Assembly: GCA_964235485.1 (NCBI GenBank)
Contig: CAXSAZ010000003.1
Location: 124,001 to 188,000 of the forward strand
Direction of reading: 5' to 3'
DNA: 64,000 bases
Source of the DNA: CAHJXG01 sp964235485
Lineage (GTDB): Bacteria; Pseudomonadota; Alphaproteobacteria; Acetobacterales; Acetobacteraceae
Both the position numbers and the translations under genes were made by a program. Below, one piece after another: positions 33,406 to 42,874 of this stretch (within the stretch, counting starts at the first letter, position 1; every line of letters starts with the position of its first letter). Under the pieces are notes generated by a model. The model was not told the DNA's origin and did not search any database. It saw only the letters and a list, made by a program, of their open reading frames with translations.

Positions 33406-34191
33406 TCACCGCAGGTTCGTGAGGGTGGATTGCATCTGGTCGCTGGTGGTGATCACCCGGCTGTTCATCTCGTAGGCGCGCTGGGCGGTGATCAGGTTGG
33501 TGATCTCGGACACCACGTTGACGTTGGACGTTTCCACGAAGCCCTGCATCACGCTGCCGAAGCCCGGGGACCCCGGGTTGCCGGTCACGGGCTGGCCGGA
33601 AGCGGCGCTGGCCACCAACAGGTTGTCGCCCTGGGCTTCCAGCCCGGCATCGTTGGCAAACGTCGCGAGCTGCAGGGTGCCCACCGTTTGCGGCGCGGTC
33701 TCGCCGTCGATCTTGACCTGCACCTCGCCGCCGGCGTTGATCGTGACATCACGCGCGTTGGGCGGCACGGTGATGCCGGGCGCGATGGGGTAGCCGTCGG
33801 CCGTCACGATCTGCCCTTCCGGCGACAGGCCGAAGGTGCCGTCCCGTGTGTAGGCCGTTTCCCCGTTCGGCAGCGTCACCTGGAAATGCCCGGTGCCCTT
33901 GATCGCCACATCGAGGCTGTTGCTGGTCTGCTGCAGGTTGCCCTGCTCGTTGATGCGGTAGATCGCGCCGGTCTTCACGCCCAGGCCCACCTGCGCGCCG
34001 GATGGCACCACCGTGCCGGCGTCGCTGCTGTTGGACCCGACCCGGCGCAGGTTCTGATACAGCAGGTCCTGGAACTCCGCCCGCCGGCGCTTGAAGCCGG
34101 TGGTGGTCATGTTGGCGATGTTGTTGGAGATGACTTCCACGTTGGTCTGCTGGGCCAGCATCCCGGTCCCGGCGATGTCGAGCGATCTCAT
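33406..34191 (-). CDS. flgG: flagellar distal rod protein FlgG
   Basis: This 261-residue axial protein has the N-terminal rod signature ATGMLAQQ-type segment (GTGMLAQQTNVEVISNNIAN), the TTGFKRRRAEFQDLLYQ helix, and the FlgG-specific C-terminus EITNLITAQRAYEMNSRVI. It builds the distal rod. Length and sequence are normal. It is 11 bases after flgF, in the expected order. Confidence 0.96.
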   Translation of the reverse strand: MRSLDIAGTGMLAQQTNVEVISNNIANMTTTGFKRRRAEFQDLLYQNLRRVGSNSSDAGTVVPSGAQVGLGVKTGAIYRINEQGNLQQTSNSLDVAIKGTGHFQVTLPNGETAYTRDGTFGLSPEGQIVTADGYPIAPGITVPPNARDVTINAGGEVQVKIDGETAPQTVGTLQLATFANDAGLEAQGDNLLVASAASGQPVTGNPGSPGFGSVMQGFVETSNVNVVSEITNLITAQRAYEMNSRVITTSDQMQSTLTNLR

Positions 34192-34202
34192 GGCCTGCGT
34201 TC

Positions 34203-34943
34203 CTATGCTTTCCGTTGCGTCAGCTTGTCGATGGCGGCCTGCTGCCGGTCGGCCTCGCTTTGGACGAACTGCGTGGTGAACTGGAACTCGCGCAGGTCGG
34301 CCATCATGCGGGTCATCTCCAGCACCGGCTGCACGTTGCTGTCCTCCACCGCGCCCTGGATGACCTGGGGCTGCGCCACCGGCACGGTGTCGGTGTCGGC
34401 CCGGTAGGTCCGCCCGCCCTCCGCCTTCATGCGCATCGGGTCGGACGGGCGCACCACGCCGACCTTGCCGATGCGCCCGTTCTCGCTGCTGACCGTGCCG
34501 TCCGCCGTGATGGTGACGCGCCCGTCCGCCGCGCCGATCCGGATCGGCTGCCCGGCGGTGTCCAAGAGCGCGTTGCCCTCCGCGTCGCCCAGCCGCCCGT
34601 CCGCCATGGGGGCGAACCGCCCGGCCCGCGTGAGCCGGGGGCCGCGCTCCGTGTCCACGCTGAAGTACCCGTCGCCGCCGAGCGCCAGGTCGAACGGGTT
34701 GCCGGTGTGCTGCACCGACCCGGCGCCCTGATCCCGATAGGTCGCGCGGTCCTGCACATAGGACACGACCCGCCCGCCGCGCGGCGCGTCGGCGCCGTCC
34801 TGCTTGCTCAGCCAATCGCTGAACAGCACCCGCTCCGCCTTGAAGCCCGGCGTGTTGGCGTTGGCCATGTTGGTGGCCGTCACCTCCAGCGCCCGGCTTT
34901 GCGCCACCAGCCGCGACAAGGCGATGTAGCTCGGCACTTCCAT
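34203..34943 (-). CDS. flgF: flagellar proximal rod protein FlgF
   Basis: This 246-residue rod protein carries ALSRLVAQSRALEVTATNMAN and NTPGFKAERVLF at the N-terminus, a central QHTGNPFDLALGGDGYFSV segment, and a C-terminal VLEMTRMMADLREFQF helix that distinguishes FlgF from FlgG. ATG 34943 is chosen; upstream in-frame codons lie in the divergent promoter region shared with fliL. It is the first gene of flgF-flgG-flgA-flgH. Confidence 0.93.
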   Translation of the reverse strand: MEVPSYIALSRLVAQSRALEVTATNMANANTPGFKAERVLFSDWLSKQDGADAPRGGRVVSYVQDRATYRDQGAGSVQHTGNPFDLALGGDGYFSVDTERGPRLTRAGRFAPMADGRLGDAEGNALLDTAGQPIRIGAADGRVTITADGTVSSENGRIGKVGVVRPSDPMRMKAEGGRTYRADTDTVPVAQPQVIQGAVEDSNVQPVLEMTRMMADLREFQFTTQFVQSEADRQQAAIDKLTQRKA

Positions 34944-35068
34944 GACAATTCCTTCCAGGCGTCCTGCCCGCATCCAGCCGCCGGCATCCGGCTGGTGTGA
35001 TATACGCTCGAAATCGAAACGAAACGTTAACCCGCGCGGCCTATGGTGGGGGCCAAGGAGCACGGTTC

Positions 35069-35569
35069 ATGACAGCAGCGGCAGCGACCACCGACACGAC
35101 GGGAAAGCCCGGTGGCAAGCGCAAGCTGATGCTGATCGGCGCGGGCGTCCTGCTGCTGGCCGGCGGCGGGGGCGGCGCCTGGTTCGCCGGCTTGCTGCCG
35201 TTTGGCGGGCACCCTAAGGAGGAGCGCAAGGAAGAAGCGCACGCCGCGGCCAAGCCCCCGGCCGCGCCGGTGTTCCTGGACCTGCCGGACATCGTGGCCA
35301 ACCTGAACGCCGGGCCGAAGCGCACCTCTTACATCAAGCTGAAGGCGAAGCTTGAGTTGGCCCGGCCCGAGGACCAGGCGATTGTGCAGGCCGCGATGCC
35401 CCGCGTGCTGGACCTGTTCCAAACCTACCTGCGCGAGATGCGCCCGGACGAGCTGCGCGGCACCGCCGGCACCTACCGGCTGCGGGAAGAGCTGGTCGCC
35501 CGGTCCAGCATCGCCGCCCAGCCCGCCCAAGTGCTGAACGTCCTGTTCACGGAGCTCCTGGTGCAATGA
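35069..35569 (+). CDS. fliL: flagellar basal body protein FliL
   Basis: This 166-residue single-pass inner-membrane protein has one membrane segment near residues 22-42 (LMLIGAGVLLLAGGGGGAWF). Its periplasmic domain has FLDLPDIVANLN, YIKLKAKLEL and the terminal VLNVLFTELLVQ typical of FliL. It supports stator function. AAGGAG at 35055-35060 sets the ATG at 35069. Its stop overlaps the fliM ATG. It is divergent from flgF, so one 125-base region holds both promoters. Confidence 0.92.
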   Translation: MTAAAATTDTTGKPGGKRKLMLIGAGVLLLAGGGGGAWFAGLLPFGGHPKEERKEEAHAAAKPPAAPVFLDLPDIVANLNAGPKRTSYIKLKAKLELARPEDQAIVQAAMPRVLDLFQTYLREMRPDELRGTAGTYRLREELVARSSIAAQPAQVLNVLFTELLVQ

Positions 35570-36609
35570 GTGGGGCCGAGCTGGGGGATACTCCCGACCG
35601 CATCCTGGACCAGGCCGAGATCGACAGCCTGCTCGGCCTTACCGACACTGCGGGCGGCGCGCCCGAGCAGTCGGGGATGCAGCGCATCATCAACTCAGGC
35701 CTCGTGTCCTACGAGCGCCTGCCGATGCTGGAGGTGGTGTTCGACCGGCTGGTGCGGATCATGAGCACGAGCTTGCGCAACTTCACCAGCGACAACGTCG
35801 AGGTCGGCATCGACAGCATCGCCTCGCTCCGTTTCGGCGACTACCTGAACAGCATCCCGCTGCCGGCCATGCTGGCGGTGTTCAAGGCGGAGCAGTGGGA
35901 CAACTACGGCCTGATGGTGGTGGACAGCGCGCTGATCTATTCCATCGTCGATGTGCTGCTGGGCGGGCGGCGCGGCACTGCCGCCATGCGGATCGAGGGC
36001 CGGCCCTACACCACCATCGAGCGCAACCTGGTGGAGCGCCTGGTCCGGCTCGTGCTGCAAGACCTGTCCGCCAGCTTCGAGCCGCTCAGCCCCGCCACGT
36101 TCCGGTTCGAGCGGCTGGAAGTGAACCCGCGCTTCGCCACCATCTCGCGCTTGTCCAACGCCGCGGTGCTGGTGCGGCTGCGCGTCGATATGGAGGACCG
36201 CGGCGGGCGCATGGACCTTCTGCTGCCTTACGCCACGCTGGAGCCGGTGCGCGAGCTGCTGTTGCAGCAGTTCATGGGCGAGCGGTTCGGCCGCGACAGC
36301 ATCTGGGAAACCCATTTGGCGGAGGAGCTGATGAGCACGGATGTGGAGCTGGACATCGTGCTCGATGAACAGGTGATGCCGCTTTCGGAGGTGATGAGGC
36401 TGGAGGTCGGCAGCCGCATCATGCTCACCGCCGTGCCGGGCGCCGCGGTGCAGGTGCGCTGCGGCAACGTGCCGCTGTTCGAGGGCCGGGTCGGCCACCG
36501 CAAGAACCGCGTCGCCGTGCGCTTGGAAACCTCCCTGGGGCCGCCCGCCGCCGCCACCGCCGCGGCAGCGGCGCAGCCCGCCGCCCTGACCTTCGACCCT
36601 CAACCCTGA
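35566..36609 (+). CDS. fliM: flagellar motor switch protein FliM
   Basis: This 347-residue switch protein has an N-terminal CheY-binding-like segment ILDQAEIDSLLG near residues 11-22 and the middle-domain motif SLRFGDYLNSIPLPAM. GGRRG follows at about residue 135, and a SpoA-like C-terminal domain runs from residue 250 (VELDIVLDEQVMPLSEVMRLEVG). It forms part of the C-ring. The start overlaps the fliL stop (ATGA). A low-complexity Ala/Pro tail ends the protein. Confidence 0.94.
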   Translation: MSGAELGDTPDRILDQAEIDSLLGLTDTAGGAPEQSGMQRIINSGLVSYERLPMLEVVFDRLVRIMSTSLRNFTSDNVEVGIDSIASLRFGDYLNSIPLPAMLAVFKAEQWDNYGLMVVDSALIYSIVDVLLGGRRGTAAMRIEGRPYTTIERNLVERLVRLVLQDLSASFEPLSPATFRFERLEVNPRFATISRLSNAAVLVRLRVDMEDRGGRMDLLLPYATLEPVRELLLQQFMGERFGRDSIWETHLAEELMSTDVELDIVLDEQVMPLSEVMRLEVGSRIMLTAVPGAAVQVRCGNVPLFEGRVGHRKNRVAVRLETSLGPPAAATAAAAAQPAALTFDPQP

Positions 36610-36633
36610 CCGCACATTTTAAGGAAGCCCAAA

Positions 36634-37122
36634 ATGGGTGGCATGGACTGGTTCTTGGAGATCGCGCTGATCGCGCTTTTGGCGCTGACCTTGGTGCACG
36701 CGGTCCGGTTGGAGCGCGCCCTGGGCTTGCTGCGCCGGGACCGCGCGGCGCTGGGAGAGGCCGTGGCCGGCTTTGACAGCAGCACGCGCCAAGCGGAAAG
36801 CGGCCTCGGCCGGCTGCACATCATGACCCAGGAAGCGACGCAGCAGGCGACCCGCAGCATCGAGGGCGCCGCCGCGTTGAAGGAGGACCTGGCGTTCCTG
36901 GCCAAGCGCGGGGAGGAGCTGGCGGACCGGCTGGAGCAGCTTATCCGCGCCGGGCGTGCGCTCGACACACGGCCGCGGGAGCAGCCCGCCGCCGCGCCCG
37001 TCCGCGCCGAGCCGGTGGCCCGCGCCGAGCCGGCGGCGCGAAGCGATGGGCGCGAGGCCGCGCCGCGCCCACGCTCCAAGGCCGAGCGCGATTTGCAGCA
37101 AGCCTTGATGGGGGTGCGGTGA
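36634..37122 (+). CDS. DUF6468 flagellar-operon protein
   Basis: This 162-residue protein has one N-terminal membrane segment (residues 6-24, FLEIALIALLALTLVHAVRL). A coiled-coil region follows (RLERALGLLRRDRAALGEAV, FDSSTRQAESGLGRL, ELADRLEQLIRAGRAL). The tail is Pro/Ala/Arg-rich, ending KAERDLQQALMGVR. It matches the small family regularly found after fliM in alphaproteobacteria, with no defined role. Its stop overlaps the motE start (TGATG), which argues for a motor-associated function. Confidence 0.8.
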   Translation: MGGMDWFLEIALIALLALTLVHAVRLERALGLLRRDRAALGEAVAGFDSSTRQAESGLGRLHIMTQEATQQATRSIEGAAALKEDLAFLAKRGEELADRLEQLIRAGRALDTRPREQPAAAPVRAEPVARAEPAARSDGREAAPRPRSKAERDLQQALMGVR

Positions 37123-37826
37123 TGCGCTTCTTGCCCCGGCTCCCCCGCCCGCGCGTGCTGCCCTTGGCGATCCTTGTCATGGGCGGCCTGCTCGCTTCCA
37201 AAAGCGTACACCTCCTCCAAGCCGCCGGCGGCGCCCCGGCGGCGCTCGCCAGCGCCGGGCAGGCGGTGGTGTCCAGCGCCCAGGCCGCGAACCCGGCCCC
37301 CAAGGACGCGCCGGCCAAGGAGACCGCGCGCAAGGACGCGCCGCCTTCCCAGCCCGTTGCCGCGCCCCCGGCACCCCCGGCGGAGCCGCCCGTGAACGAG
37401 GCGGAGCGCGCCCTGCTGCTCGACCTCCGCGCCCGCCGCACGGCATTGGACGCCCGCGAGCAGGCGCTGGCGACCCGCGAAGCCACCCAGGCCGCCGCCG
37501 AGCAGCAACTGAACGAGCGCGTCGCCCAACTGACCGCCTTGCAGGCCCGCCTTGAGCAGCTCGACCAAACCCGGCGGGAGCGGGACGACGCCAACTGGCG
37601 CGGCCTGGTCAAGACCTACGAGGCCATGCGCCCGCGCGACGCGGCGGCGATCCTGAACGACATGGACCCGCCGGTGCTGCTGCAGGTGCTGGACCGCATG
37701 AAGGAGGCCAAGGCCGCGCTCGTGCTGGCCGCCATGCAGCCGGACCGCGCCCGCTCCGCCACCGCCGCCTTGGCGCAGTCCCGCAGCCGCTCCGTCGCCG
37801 CCCCGGCGCTGGGGCCGCAAGGGTGA
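37122..37826 (+). CDS. motE: MotE-like flagellar motor chaperone
   Basis: This 234-residue protein has an N-terminal membrane segment, an Ala/Pro-rich linker (residues 60-90), and a long coiled coil with repeated heptads (ARRTALDAREQALATREATQ). A MgtE-N-like C-terminal domain follows: YEAMRPRDAAAILNDMDPPV, then VLDRMKEAKAALVLAAM. MotE homologues stabilise the periplasmic stator partner MotC in rhizobia. No motA, motB or motC is visible here. It overlaps the DUF6468 gene by one base and is followed 7 bases later by the AMIN/TPR gene. Confidence 0.82.
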   Translation: MRFLPRLPRPRVLPLAILVMGGLLASKSVHLLQAAGGAPAALASAGQAVVSSAQAANPAPKDAPAKETARKDAPPSQPVAAPPAPPAEPPVNEAERALLLDLRARRTALDAREQALATREATQAAAEQQLNERVAQLTALQARLEQLDQTRRERDDANWRGLVKTYEAMRPRDAAAILNDMDPPVLLQVLDRMKEAKAALVLAAMQPDRARSATAALAQSRSRSVAAPALGPQG

Positions 37827-37833
37827 TCGCACG

Positions 37834-40644
37834 GTGACTGCGCTGCGCTGGCTGCTGCTCGGCCTGCTGCTGCTCCTGCCGGGCATGGCCCGGGCGCAGG
37901 TGCCGGTCAAGGTCGGCAGCTTTCCGGGCTACGGCCGCATCGTGTTCGAGTTCGCCCGGCCCACCAACTTCAAGGTGACGGAGGCGGAGGACCGGGCGCA
38001 GGTCGTGTTCGCCGGCACGCCGGCGTTGGGAGCGGCGAAGGGCGCGCCGCGCAACGTCCGGGCCATCGAGCGCGCCGCCGGGTCGGTGACGCTGGTGCTG
38101 GCTCCGGGCGCCCGCATCCGGTCTGCCCGGCAGGGCAACCTCGTGGTGATCGACGTGCTGGACCCCGTGCCGGGCCGCCCGGCGCGCGAAGCTGCGCAGG
38201 CGGCCCAAGCTCCCGAGCCAGCGAAACCAGCCGCAAACGCCGGAGGCTCTGCGCAAACCGGAGGTTTCGCAGGTTCGGCGACTTCGGGTTCCGGCAAGCA
38301 AAGCGGTTTGCGCGAGGCCGCGACGCCGCCCGCCGCGCCGGCCAAGGCGGAACCGCCGCCCGCGCCCGCGGCCCCCGCCACGTCCCCGGAGCCGCCGCGC
38401 CCCGTGCCGCCGCCCGCCCCAGCCCGGCCCGTCTCGGTCCTGGTGCCTTTGGAGGCCGGCGTCGGCGCCGCCGCGTTTCGCCGGGCGGATGTCGGCACCG
38501 TGGTGTTCGACGGGCGTGTTCCGCTCGACCTTTCGGCGCTTGGCGGCGGCGCAGCGTTTGCCGGGGCGTCTGTCCGGCTCGGCCAGGTCAGCACCGTGCT
38601 GTCCGTGCCGCTTTCGCCGTCGCAGGGCTTGGCGCTGTCCCGCGAGCCGAAGGGCTGGCGCGTCACCGTGGCCGACGACGCCGCGCCGCCCGTGCTGATC
38701 GGGGCCGAACCCGGTCCGGCCGGCCTGTTGCTGGTGCTCGACAACCCCGGCCAGGTGGTGACGGTGGCGGACCCCGCGACCGGCCTCGCGCTGCTGGTCG
38801 GCACGGTCAGCCCCGCCGCGGGCGCCGGCCCGGCCCTGGCGCCCGCCCGCCGTACGCCGGGCTACGTTTTGGCCCCCACCTGGCTCGGCGTCGTGGTGGA
38901 GCCGTTGTCCGACTTGATCGAGCTGCGCCCGGCCGCCCGCGGCTTCGCCCTCCTTTCGCCCGGCCTGCCCGGCACCGCCACCCCGGCCCGGCTGCCCGAG
39001 GCGTTCACCCGCCGCTTCGACCTGCCGGACCTGCCGGTGGCCGCGCTGACGCAGCGGCTGGCGGCGCAGCAGGCCGCCGCCGCGGCCGCCCCGCCCCGCG
39101 CCCGCACCGGGAGCCGCATGGCCGTGGCGCAAAGCCTGCTGTGCCTCGGCTTGGCGACGGAAGCGCAGGCCGTGCTCGCGCTGGTCGCGACGGAGGACCC
39201 GATCGCCGCCGCCGATCCCAAGCTCACGGGGCTGATGGCGGTCGCCGCCCTGCTGGCCGGGCGCAGCCCGGAAGCGACGGGCCTCGACGACCCAAGGCTC
39301 GACGGCGCGGACGACGTGGCGCTGTGGCGCGGCGTGCGGGACGCGATGCGGGAAGCCGACGCGGAGGCCGGGCGCGGCCTGGCCCGGCTCTTGCCGCTGG
39401 CGGACGGCTACCCGGCGGCGCTGCGCGACCGCATCCGCCCCTTGATGGTGGAGGCCGCAGTGTCCACGGGGCAGGGGGCCGCGGTTTCCGGCGCGCTGGC
39501 AAAGGCCGAGGACCGCACCCTCGACTTCGCCCGCGCCTTGCAAAAGGAGCGCGACGGCGACGTGGCGGGAGCGTTGAAGGCGTATGACGCGCTGGCTGCC
39601 GGGCGCGACCAGTTGGTGCAGGTGCGCGCCGGCGTCCGCGCGGCGGAGCTTCGGCTGAAGGGAGGCGCGCTGACCCCGGCGCAGGCCGCGGACGTGATGG
39701 AACGCCAAGCGGCGATCTGGCGCGGCGACGCCCGGGAAAGCCGGATGCGCCTGCGCGCGGCCGAGCTGCGCGCCGCCGCCGGGGCGTTCCGCCCGGCGCT
39801 GGAACTGCTGCGTGACACCGAGCAACTGTTCCCGGCGCAGCAGCCCGCGGTGCGCGCCGCCATGGCCGGCGTGGTGCGGGCCATGCTGGCGCAGCCGCAG
39901 GCGGTGGAGCCGTTGGAACTCGTCACGCTGGTCAGCGACTATGCGGGGATGCTGCCGGCGGGGGCGGGCGAGGGCCTGTCGGCTCTGCTCGCGGACAAGC
40001 TGGTGGCGCTCGACTTGCCGGGGCGGGCGGCGCCGGTGCTGGCGTCGCTGATGGCGGCGGCGCCTGCCGGGCCGGCGCGGGCCGGCATCGGGGCGCGGCT
40101 CGCGCAGGTGCAGCTTGAGAACGGCGCAGCGTCCGCGGCGGAGGCGGCGCTTCGGGCGTCGGACGCGCCGGATCTGCCGGCCCCCTTGGCGGAGCAGCGC
40201 ACGCTGGCATTGGCCCGCGCCCGCGCCGCGCAGGGCGACCTGGGCGGGTCCACCGCCGCTTTGCAGGCGCTCGGCACCCCGGCGGCGGATGACCTGCGCG
40301 CCACGCTGCTGAGCCAGGCGTCCGATTGGCCTGGCAGCCTTGCCGCCTTGTCCGACCTTGCGGCCAAGACCGTGGCGGCGGACGGGGTGCTCACGGACGG
40401 GATGCAGGACACGGTGCTGCGTCAGGCGACGGCGGCGGCGCGGGCGCGTGACGCGGCGGCGCTGGCGGAGCTGTCCCGCCGCTACGGGTCGCGGCTGGCC
40501 GGGCCGCGTGCCGACCTGTTCCGCGTGCTGACGGCGGCGCCGCTGCAGTCGCCTTCCGACCTGCCGCGCGCCGCGGCGGAGCTGGCCTTGGCCCGAACGC
40601 TGCCGGACCGCTTGCGCGGCCTTTCCGCTCAAAACGCGAAATGA
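37834..40644 (+). CDS. 936-residue AMIN/TPR-like exported protein of flagellar operon
   Basis: The protein has a signal peptide (GTG start; LRWLLLGLLLLLPGMARAQ) and an N-terminal AMIN-like beta domain at residues 25-110 (GRIVFEFARPTNFKVTEAED). A Pro/Ala-rich linker at residues 110-205 follows. The rest is helical, with repeated Ala-rich hairpins resembling TPR or Sel1 repeats from about residue 410 to the end. Large proteins of this layout sit at the end of fliL-fliM-motE operons in alphaproteobacteria and lack an assigned function. AMIN domains bind peptidoglycan-associated structures, so a periplasmic scaffold around the motor is plausible but unproven. Confidence 0.75.
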   Translation: MTALRWLLLGLLLLLPGMARAQVPVKVGSFPGYGRIVFEFARPTNFKVTEAEDRAQVVFAGTPALGAAKGAPRNVRAIERAAGSVTLVLAPGARIRSARQGNLVVIDVLDPVPGRPAREAAQAAQAPEPAKPAANAGGSAQTGGFAGSATSGSGKQSGLREAATPPAAPAKAEPPPAPAAPATSPEPPRPVPPPAPARPVSVLVPLEAGVGAAAFRRADVGTVVFDGRVPLDLSALGGGAAFAGASVRLGQVSTVLSVPLSPSQGLALSREPKGWRVTVADDAAPPVLIGAEPGPAGLLLVLDNPGQVVTVADPATGLALLVGTVSPAAGAGPALAPARRTPGYVLAPTWLGVVVEPLSDLIELRPAARGFALLSPGLPGTATPARLPEAFTRRFDLPDLPVAALTQRLAAQQAAAAAAPPRARTGSRMAVAQSLLCLGLATEAQAVLALVATEDPIAAADPKLTGLMAVAALLAGRSPEATGLDDPRLDGADDVALWRGVRDAMREADAEAGRGLARLLPLADGYPAALRDRIRPLMVEAAVSTGQGAAVSGALAKAEDRTLDFARALQKERDGDVAGALKAYDALAAGRDQLVQVRAGVRAAELRLKGGALTPAQAADVMERQAAIWRGDARESRMRLRAAELRAAAGAFRPALELLRDTEQLFPAQQPAVRAAMAGVVRAMLAQPQAVEPLELVTLVSDYAGMLPAGAGEGLSALLADKLVALDLPGRAAPVLASLMAAAPAGPARAGIGARLAQVQLENGAASAAEAALRASDAPDLPAPLAEQRTLALARARAAQGDLGGSTAALQALGTPAADDLRATLLSQASDWPGSLAALSDLAAKTVAADGVLTDGMQDTVLRQATAAARARDAAALAELSRRYGSRLAGPRADLFRVLTAAPLQSPSDLPRAAAELALARTLPDRLRGLSAQNAK

Positions 40645-40700
40645 TGTCAGAACGACGATCAGTCCTGCATTTATGGACGGGCTGAACAGCCGTTATTACC

Positions 40701-40729
40701 TTGCGGAAACGCCCCATAGGGCCTATCTC
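40701..40729 (+). promoter_or_regulatory. candidate sigma-70 promoter of speD
   Basis: TTGCGG at 40701-40706 and TATCTC at 40724-40729 are separated by 17 bases, about 66 bases before the speD ATG, in an otherwise gene-free 150-base gap. The -10 is a weak match. Confidence 0.35.
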
Positions 40730-40794
40730 CCACCGCTCTTGGCCCAAGGGGACGATCCCGTCCAACAGGCCGTCTGCTGGTTTGGGGGTACGTG

Positions 40795-41262
40795 ATGAAC
40801 GCACTTGCTCAACTGGGGATGGTCTCGGAACTTCCGAGCGAAAACCAGACGACGATTGCAAGCTTTCCGTCCTATCAGGGCGAGGACGTAAAGGATTACT
40901 TCGTTGAGAGGGACGGCATGAAGTATGCCGGGACGCACCTTCTCGTGGATCTCTGGGGAGCCACCAACTTGGCGGACCCCGCATTGATCGACATCGCGCT
41001 GCGCGATGCCGCAGTCAAAGCGGGGGCGACGATCCTCCATAGCCACTTCCACCACTTCACCCCGAATGGCGGGGTGTCCGGCGTGGTGGTGCTGGCCGAA
41101 AGCCATATTTCCATCCACACCTGGCCCGAACGCGGGTTCGCCGCGGTCGATATCTTCATGTGCGGGGCCTGCGACCCGCATGATGCGGTGCCCGTGCTGC
41201 GCGCAGCGTTCCACCCGGACCGGGTGGACCTCGGCGAGCAGCGTCGCGGCCGCGTCGCTTAA
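40795..41262 (+). CDS. speD: S-adenosylmethionine decarboxylase proenzyme
   Basis: This 155-residue class I prokaryotic AdoMet decarboxylase self-cleaves at the Glu102-Ser103 bond within AESHISIHTWPE, turning the serine into the pyruvoyl cofactor. HSHFHHF near residue 82 and the MCGACDP cysteine motif near residue 125 supply other active-site residues. It makes the aminopropyl donor for spermidine. The N-terminal 35 residues before GMKYAGTHLL are longer than the minimal enzyme. speE follows at 86 bases. Confidence 0.93.
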   Translation: MNALAQLGMVSELPSENQTTIASFPSYQGEDVKDYFVERDGMKYAGTHLLVDLWGATNLADPALIDIALRDAAVKAGATILHSHFHHFTPNGGVSGVVVLAESHISIHTWPERGFAAVDIFMCGACDPHDAVPVLRAAFHPDRVDLGEQRRGRVA

Positions 41263-41347
41263 GCCTCGGCACAACCCGGCGTGGTTTCGGCCTGGAGGGA
41301 ACTCCGGGCCGAGCCGCGTCGCTTGCAGGCAGGAGGGCGGACGCGCC

Positions 41348-42214
41348 ATGGCCGACGCTTGGTATGACGAGACGCTGCATCCCGGTTGGGGCCAGCGGTT
41401 CCAGGTCATCTGCACCCTGGCACGGGTTGTCAGCCCTTTTCAAACGGTCGAGGTGTTCGAGAGCGCGCGGCACGGCCGGGTGTTGGCGCTGGACGGCGCG
41501 ATCCAGATCACCGAAGCCGACGAGTTCGTGTATCAGGAAATGCTGGCGCACGTGCCCCTGTTGGCGCACGGCGCGGCGCGGCGCGTGCTGATCATCGGCG
41601 CGGGCGACGGCGGCGTGCTGCGCCGGGTGTTGCAGCACCGCACGGTGGAGCGGGCGGTCATGGTGGAGATCGACGGGGAGGTGATCCGCCTGTCCCGCGA
41701 GTTCCTGCCCGGCATCGGCGGCGACGCCTGGACCGATCCGCGCGCCGAGGTCATCGTGGGCGACGGCATCGCCTACGCCGCGGAGGCCCCGCCTGGGTCG
41801 TTCGACGCGGTGATCGTGGATAGCACCGACCCGGCCGGGCCGGGGGAAGTGCTGTTCACCGAGGCGTTCTACGCGGACTGTGCCCGCTTGCTGACGCCGG
41901 AGGGTCTGGTGGTGAACCAGTGCGGGGTGCCGTTCATGCAGCCGGAGGAGCTGCGGGACACCAGCCGGCTGCGCGCCCGGGCGTTTCCGCATGTGTCGGC
42001 CTACGTCGCCGCGGTGCCCACCTACGTCGGCGGTTTCATGACGCTGGGGATCGCGGCCAAGACGGCCGGGCTGGAGCAGGTGCCGGTCGAGTTGATCCGT
42101 GCCCGCGCCGCGGCAGCGGGCATGCTGGGCCAGACGCGATATTGGTCGCCGGAGGTCCACGCCGCGGCGTTCCAGTTGCCGCCCTACATCGCCGCGCTTC
42201 TCGATCCGGGCTGA
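41348..42214 (+). CDS. speE: spermidine synthase
   Basis: This 288-residue aminopropyltransferase has an N-terminal beta domain (WYDETLHPGWGQRFQV) and a Rossmann domain with IIGAGDGGVLRRVL near residue 82. VEIDGEVI (the acidic ligand of decarboxylated AdoMet), GDGIAYA, and VDSTDPAGPGEVLFTEAFY near residue 158 carry the catalytic aspartates. It converts putrescine to spermidine. ATG 41348 is chosen as the first codon of the conserved N-terminus. The final codons (encoding LLDPG) recur 684 bases downstream as part of a tandem duplication. Confidence 0.94.
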   Translation: MADAWYDETLHPGWGQRFQVICTLARVVSPFQTVEVFESARHGRVLALDGAIQITEADEFVYQEMLAHVPLLAHGAARRVLIIGAGDGGVLRRVLQHRTVERAVMVEIDGEVIRLSREFLPGIGGDAWTDPRAEVIVGDGIAYAAEAPPGSFDAVIVDSTDPAGPGEVLFTEAFYADCARLLTPEGLVVNQCGVPFMQPEELRDTSRLRARAFPHVSAYVAAVPTYVGGFMTLGIAAKTAGLEQVPVELIRARAAAAGMLGQTRYWSPEVHAAAFQLPPYIAALLDPG

Positions 42215-42874
42215 GGGGTGCTAGGGTCGCGCCCACGAACGTCGCGCTCCGCCAGCCGCTGATGACCCGAGATCGGTTCTTTGATTGGGCGCAGGCCCAA
42301 GAGGAACGTTACGAGTTCGACGGTTTCCAGCCAGTCGCCATGACGGGCGGCACAGCCAACCACAACAGAATTTGCCAGAATGTCTGGTTCGCCCTGCGCA
42401 CCCGTCTTGGCGGCACCGGATGCGAGGCGTTCGGCCCGGATGCTGGTGTCGCCACGGTGGGCGACGCGGTGCGCTACCCCGATGCCCTGGTGACGTGTAC
42501 CACGTTTGCTGGTTCGTCGCGGCTCATTCCCGGCGCCGTTGTCGTATTCGAGGTTATCAGCCCCACCTCCGGCCGTGCTGACCGGATCGACAAGGTGCTT
42601 GAGTATCGTGCCGTTCCGTCGATCCGGCGCTATGTGATCCTCGAACACCTTGATATTGGACTCACGGTCTTTTCGCGGGCTGACGGCGCCGCCGACTGGA
42701 CCGCCACCACGCTGACCGCCGATAAAACCCTGGACATGCCGGAACTCGGCATCGCTGTGCCGGTGCAGGAGTTCTACAAGGGCGTGGACCTGCCCGGCAC
42801 GCCGCCCGTGGCTGGACTTAGCTTGGGCCTCATTTTCCAGCGCCTGCCGCTACGTTCAGGTGCTGTCCTGCACG
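42191..42874 (+). repeat. tandem duplication unit 1 (speE tail plus Uma2 gene)
   Basis: The unit starts within the last codons of speE (CTTCTCGATCC) and covers a Uma2 gene. The unit from 42875 repeats it at an exact offset of 684 bases with high identity, for example GCGCTCCGCCAGCCG and GATTGGGCGCAGGCCCAAGA in both. Confidence 0.85.

Noticed and set aside
37609..40632. A 1007-codon minus-strand frame antisense to the AMIN/TPR gene
   Set aside because: It has low-complexity Arg/Gln/Gly composition, no ribosome-binding site and no recognisable motif; the plus-strand product has a signal peptide and operon context.
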